From Aquimarina intermedia (GTDB lineage Bacteria; Bacteroidota; Bacteroidia; Flavobacteriales; Flavobacteriaceae): a stretch of DNA of 64,000 nt. The stretch's first letter is position 1. Each line of letters opens with the position of its first letter. The notes under the pieces are model-generated. The model was not told the origin of the DNA. It saw only the letters and a program-made list of their open reading frames with translations, and did no database searches. Of the stretch, positions 61,507-64,000 are shown piece after piece. Where the stretch lies: positions 124,001-188,000 of the forward strand of contig NZ_VNHU01000006.1 of assembly GCF_008124785.1 (NCBI RefSeq), read 5' to 3'. The translations under genes and the position numbers were made by a program.

Positions 61507-61540
61507 AAAAAAGCCCACTACCCAAATAGGTAGCAGGCAT
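61507..61540 (-). terminator. Terminator after the right-edge TonB receptor gene
   Basis: GCCCACTACC and GGTAGCAGGC form a 10-bp stem with two G-T pairs. On the minus strand it is followed by six T, 25 bp past the receptor stop. Confidence 0.85.
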
Positions 61541-61564
61541 TTATACCGTAGTATTTTGTTTGCT

Positions 61565-64000
61565 TTATTTTAAAATAAAGTTTAATCGCGCAAATACAAA
61601 TCTTCCTCCAATACCAAATTGTTGCGCACGTCTGGACCAATCAAACCTACCACCGCTTCTATTATCAAACGCCGGATCCGCTCTATCCGGATAAATGTCA
61701 AATAAATTATTAGCACCTATTGTCACCGTGAGCGATTCAGAGGCTTTATACCCCAAAGAAAGGTCGGTCACTATTTTACTTCCGAAATCCTGTTGACGCT
61801 CCACAAATGTAGACGCTTCGGTTACTTCGCCAAAGTACACATTCCTAAGAAAGACATTAAATGTATCTGTAGTCAGGCTATTAGATAGATTAATTTTAGT
61901 TCTTGGCACCGCTTCTTCCAGATAAACACGACTATCTTCTGGGAAGTAGGTCTCCACTTTATTTGCTCTTCGCAATACATCTGAAGCATTAATATCTCCT
62001 ACTTGTCTGGTTTGCGATAAAGTAGCAGCCAAATCAGATTTTAACTCCATCGTTGCTCCCAAACTCGCTTTATGTGTTAAGACGATATCTAATCCCTTGG
62101 ACTCTGTATCAATCGCATTTGCAAAAAATGATGCAGCTGTCGCATTTGCCTGTGCCAATAGCCGGTCCAATTCACTATCCGTCCCGGGACCCTCAAACTG
62201 TCCGGTATACACAATACGATCGTCGATAGTTACGAAATATCCATCTACTGTTACTGATAAATTTAAGCTTGGTATTTTAGCTGTGAGACCAATACTTATA
62301 CTTTGGGAGGTTTCTTCTTTCAATTCTGGAATTCCGAGCAGTTCGGCAGCCCGGCTATCATTAGTAAACGTTCCTACTTCTTGAGGGTTACCCGAATTAT
62401 CAAATATTGTAGATGTGGAATTAAAATTAAGCTGATGCAGGGAGGGTGCTCTAAACCCTGTATTCGCAGCAGCCCTCAAATTAATATCTTCTGTCAATTT
62501 ATAACGTGTTGCCACTTTAAAATTTATAGTCGATCCAAAATCACTGTAGTTTTCATAGCGGGTGGCAAAACTGAGCAACCATTTTTCGGTAAAGTCCGCT
62601 TCAATATCCAAATATCCCGCAATACTTGTTCTGTCTCTGGAGAGCTCATTGGCTGGTGAAAATCCCGGAAATACCTGAGAAGCTCCCGGACGGTTACGGC
62701 CAAAGAAATCTGTTGGTGGGGATTGCGATGAATTTGTAATTACATCGCCGTTATTATCATACTGAGCATAGGACTCTTCTTCACCTTCAGTAATTTCATA
62801 AACCTCCAGACGATGCTCTGCGCCAAAAGCTACATTGAGCCCCGCAAAGATATCTTCATAAAATTGAGTGATATCCAGATTGGTTGTATTTTGCAAAAAT
62901 GAAAATCCACCAGCATCAAAAGTAGTTGGCGTAGCATTGAGCAACGAGGCATTAGACGTGTTTGTGATGGTGTATAGAAAACTATTTTTACCATAGGTAT
63001 TACTAAAATCTACTTCCCAATTATTAATTTTACCTCTCAATCCGATAGAAATAGACTGATCACTAATTTTCGAATTAATTTCAGGCAAAAAGCCATTGAT
63101 ATACACAGGAGTGTAAGTTCTACTTTGATTAGGCAACCTATAGAAACCAGCAGAATTCCCTTTTCGTGAACTTAAGCCTGCAAAAGCATATAATTCTGTC
63201 TCATTGTCATCCAGTGGTAAGGATATATTTGCAAAAAAACGTCCACCACGAAGTCCAGACTGTCCAACACGCATATTATAATCACTACGTTCTTGTCCAC
63301 GAGCTTGTAATTCCTGTTCTGTAACATCGATATCTAGAATTGGTTGTAAATCTTCTAATGTAGCAGCGGATTGTATATCCGATTGAAGCTGAGGAGAAAA
63401 ATAATTTACCCGTTCTGCATAGCTCTTTATTTCAGTTAAATCTGTTTGCAACTCTTTTAGACTTGCATTATCCTTTGACGCTTCGTACTCGATGGCATTA
63501 TAGCCATTAAAAATACTTCCCTCCCAAGCCTTCATTCTATTATAGGGTTCGCGGTAGTCAAAATCGCCGCTAAAATTGATAAACCCACCTTTCTCCCCTA
63601 TTGGCAATCCATAACTTGCCGCTACGTTGACAGATTCACCATCGACACCTCCGGTTTGCTTTTCGGCATTGCGAGAAACGTTTGCACCTGTGGTTACTGT
63701 AAAATCAAGTTCGTTTACATCGCTTCTAAGTACTATATTAATAACCCCGGCAATAGCATCAGATCCGTATTGCGCTGCTGCACCATCACGCAAAACTTCA
63801 ATTCTTTTGATCGCAACAGCTGGAATTGCATTAAGATCGGTCCCTACATTACCCCGACCAAAAGTACCATTTACATTGACCAATGAAGTGGTATGTCGCC
63901 GCTTCCCATTGACCAACACCAGCACCTGATCCGGTCCAAGACCTCTTAAAGAAGCCGGATCAATATGGTCGGTACCATCTGATATGGTTTGCGTATTAGA
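61565..64000 (-). CDS. TonB-dependent receptor, N-terminus cut by the window edge
   Basis: The frame is open to the right edge (at least 811 codons), so signal peptide, TonB box and part of the plug are missing. The visible plug part reads [37 protein letters not shown] and [14 protein letters not shown], which is the plug of TonB receptors that often serve carbohydrates or other non-iron ligands. The barrel follows, with [11 protein letters not shown] and a C-terminal [14 protein letters not shown]. The next gene is pyrD, separated by a terminator. Confidence 0.93.
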   Translation of the reverse strand, partial: SNTQTISDGTDHIDPASLRGLGPDQVLVLVNGKRRHTTSLVNVNGTFGRGNVGTDLNAIPAVAIKRIEVLRDGAAAQYGSDAIAGVINIVLRSDVNELDFTVTTGANVSRNAEKQTGGVDGESVNVAASYGLPIGEKGGFINFSGDFDYREPYNRMKAWEGSIFNGYNAIEYEASKDNASLKELQTDLTEIKSYAERVNYFSPQLQSDIQSAATLEDLQPILDIDVTEQELQARGQERSDYNMRVGQSGLRGGRFFANISLPLDDNETELYAFAGLSSRKGNSAGFYRLPNQSRTYTPVYINGFLPEINSKISDQSISIGLRGKINNWEVDFSNTYGKNSFLYTITNTSNASLLNATPTTFDAGGFSFLQNTTNLDITQFYEDIFAGLNVAFGAEHRLEVYEITEGEEESYAQYDNNGDVITNSSQSPPTDFFGRNRPGASQVFPGFSPANELSRDRTSIAGYLDIEADFTEKWLLSFATRYENYSDFGSTINFKVATRYKLTEDINLRAAANTGFRAPSLHQLNFNSTSTIFDNSGNPQEVGTFTNDSRAAELLGIPELKEETSQSISIGLTAKIPSLNLSVTVDGYFVTIDDRIVYTGQFEGPGTDSELDRLLAQANATAASFFANAIDTESKGLDIVLTHKASLGATMELKSDLAATLSQTRQVGDINASDVLRRANKVETYFPEDSRVYLEEAVPRTKINLSNSLTTDTFNVFLRNVYFGEVTEASTFVERQQDFGSKIVTDLSLGYKASESLTVTIGANNLFDIYPDRADPAFDNRSGGRFDWSRRAQQFGIGGRFVFARLNFILK

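Overview
The window is AT-rich, densely coded chromosomal DNA from a member of the Bacteroidota, almost certainly a marine Flavobacteriaceae. The evidence is: gldI (gliding motility), lipoproteins with Asp/Asn-rich leaders after the lipidated Cys, TonB-dependent receptors with carboxypeptidase-like N-domains, DUF3570/DUF4266/DUF3810/DUF4856 families, a flavobacterial carotenoid operon, few Shine-Dalgarno sequences, and repeated promoter matches to the Bacteroidota consensus TTG-N19-TAnnTTTG. I see no prophage, insertion sequence, CRISPR array or plasmid gene. Both edges cut genes: a DHH phosphoesterase on the left and a TonB-dependent receptor on the right.

Layout. 1-9.3 kb: DHH-phosphoesterase tail, gldI, a cyclophilin-FKBP fusion lipoprotein, a PepD-type dipeptidase, a DUF3810 membrane protein with an HExxH motif and two exported amidohydrolase-like proteins. 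9.3-17.9 kb (minus strand): class V aminotransferase, an exported protein of the family usually labelled asparagine synthetase B, dnaB, accA, an EamA transporter, an LptF/G permease and tgt. 18-23.9 kb: split transketolase, an OmpA-like barrel protein, an FKBP with calcium-binding repeats, an S4 protein, a TPMT-like methyltransferase, a phosphoribosyltransferase and aroK. 24.0-29.6 kb: three tRNAs (Lys, Lys, Leu), then a CarH-like MerR regulator with crtI, crtB and crtZ, facing a CrtA-like oxygenase and a TlpA-type thioredoxin.

29.8-34 kb: a tandem-repeat lipoprotein whose last repeat is cut by an in-frame stop, a Crp/Fnr regulator and aconitase. 34.3-42.6 kb: a small exported basic protein, then an operon of three periplasmic PPIase/chaperone proteins plus MoxR, a 79-aa conserved protein, Skp/OmpH and guaB. 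42.7-46.4 kb: a 1238-aa metallophosphoesterase-like/Omp85-barrel fusion. 46.4-47.6 kb is a non-coding locus with a long rod-like RNA fold resembling 6S RNA, followed by four tandem ~170-bp units that each end in an intrinsic terminator. 47.6-50.6 kb: a DUF3570-DUF4266-ApbE-thioredoxin operon. 50.6-51.8 kb: a GNAT acetyltransferase and a PAS protein. 51.9-58.2 kb: a probable iron-uptake operon (DUF4856, imelysin-like, HTTM, TonB receptor) with a full promoter, a palindrome where an operator would sit and an internal terminator. 58.4-64 kb: haem-binding protein, HMG-CoA lyase, LysE exporter, pyrD and a truncated TonB receptor.

How the parts fit. Much of the window serves envelope biogenesis: protein folding in the periplasm (gldI, cyclophilin-FKBP, FKBP, PpiC/SurA operon, Skp), LPS export (LptF/G) and outer-membrane barrels. 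A second theme is light and redox: a B12-dependent photoreceptor candidate beside carotenoid genes, and an ApbE flavinylation-type cluster. The strongest candidate for something undescribed is the RNA locus at 46.75-47.63 kb. All calls come from reading the sequence; no database search was run.
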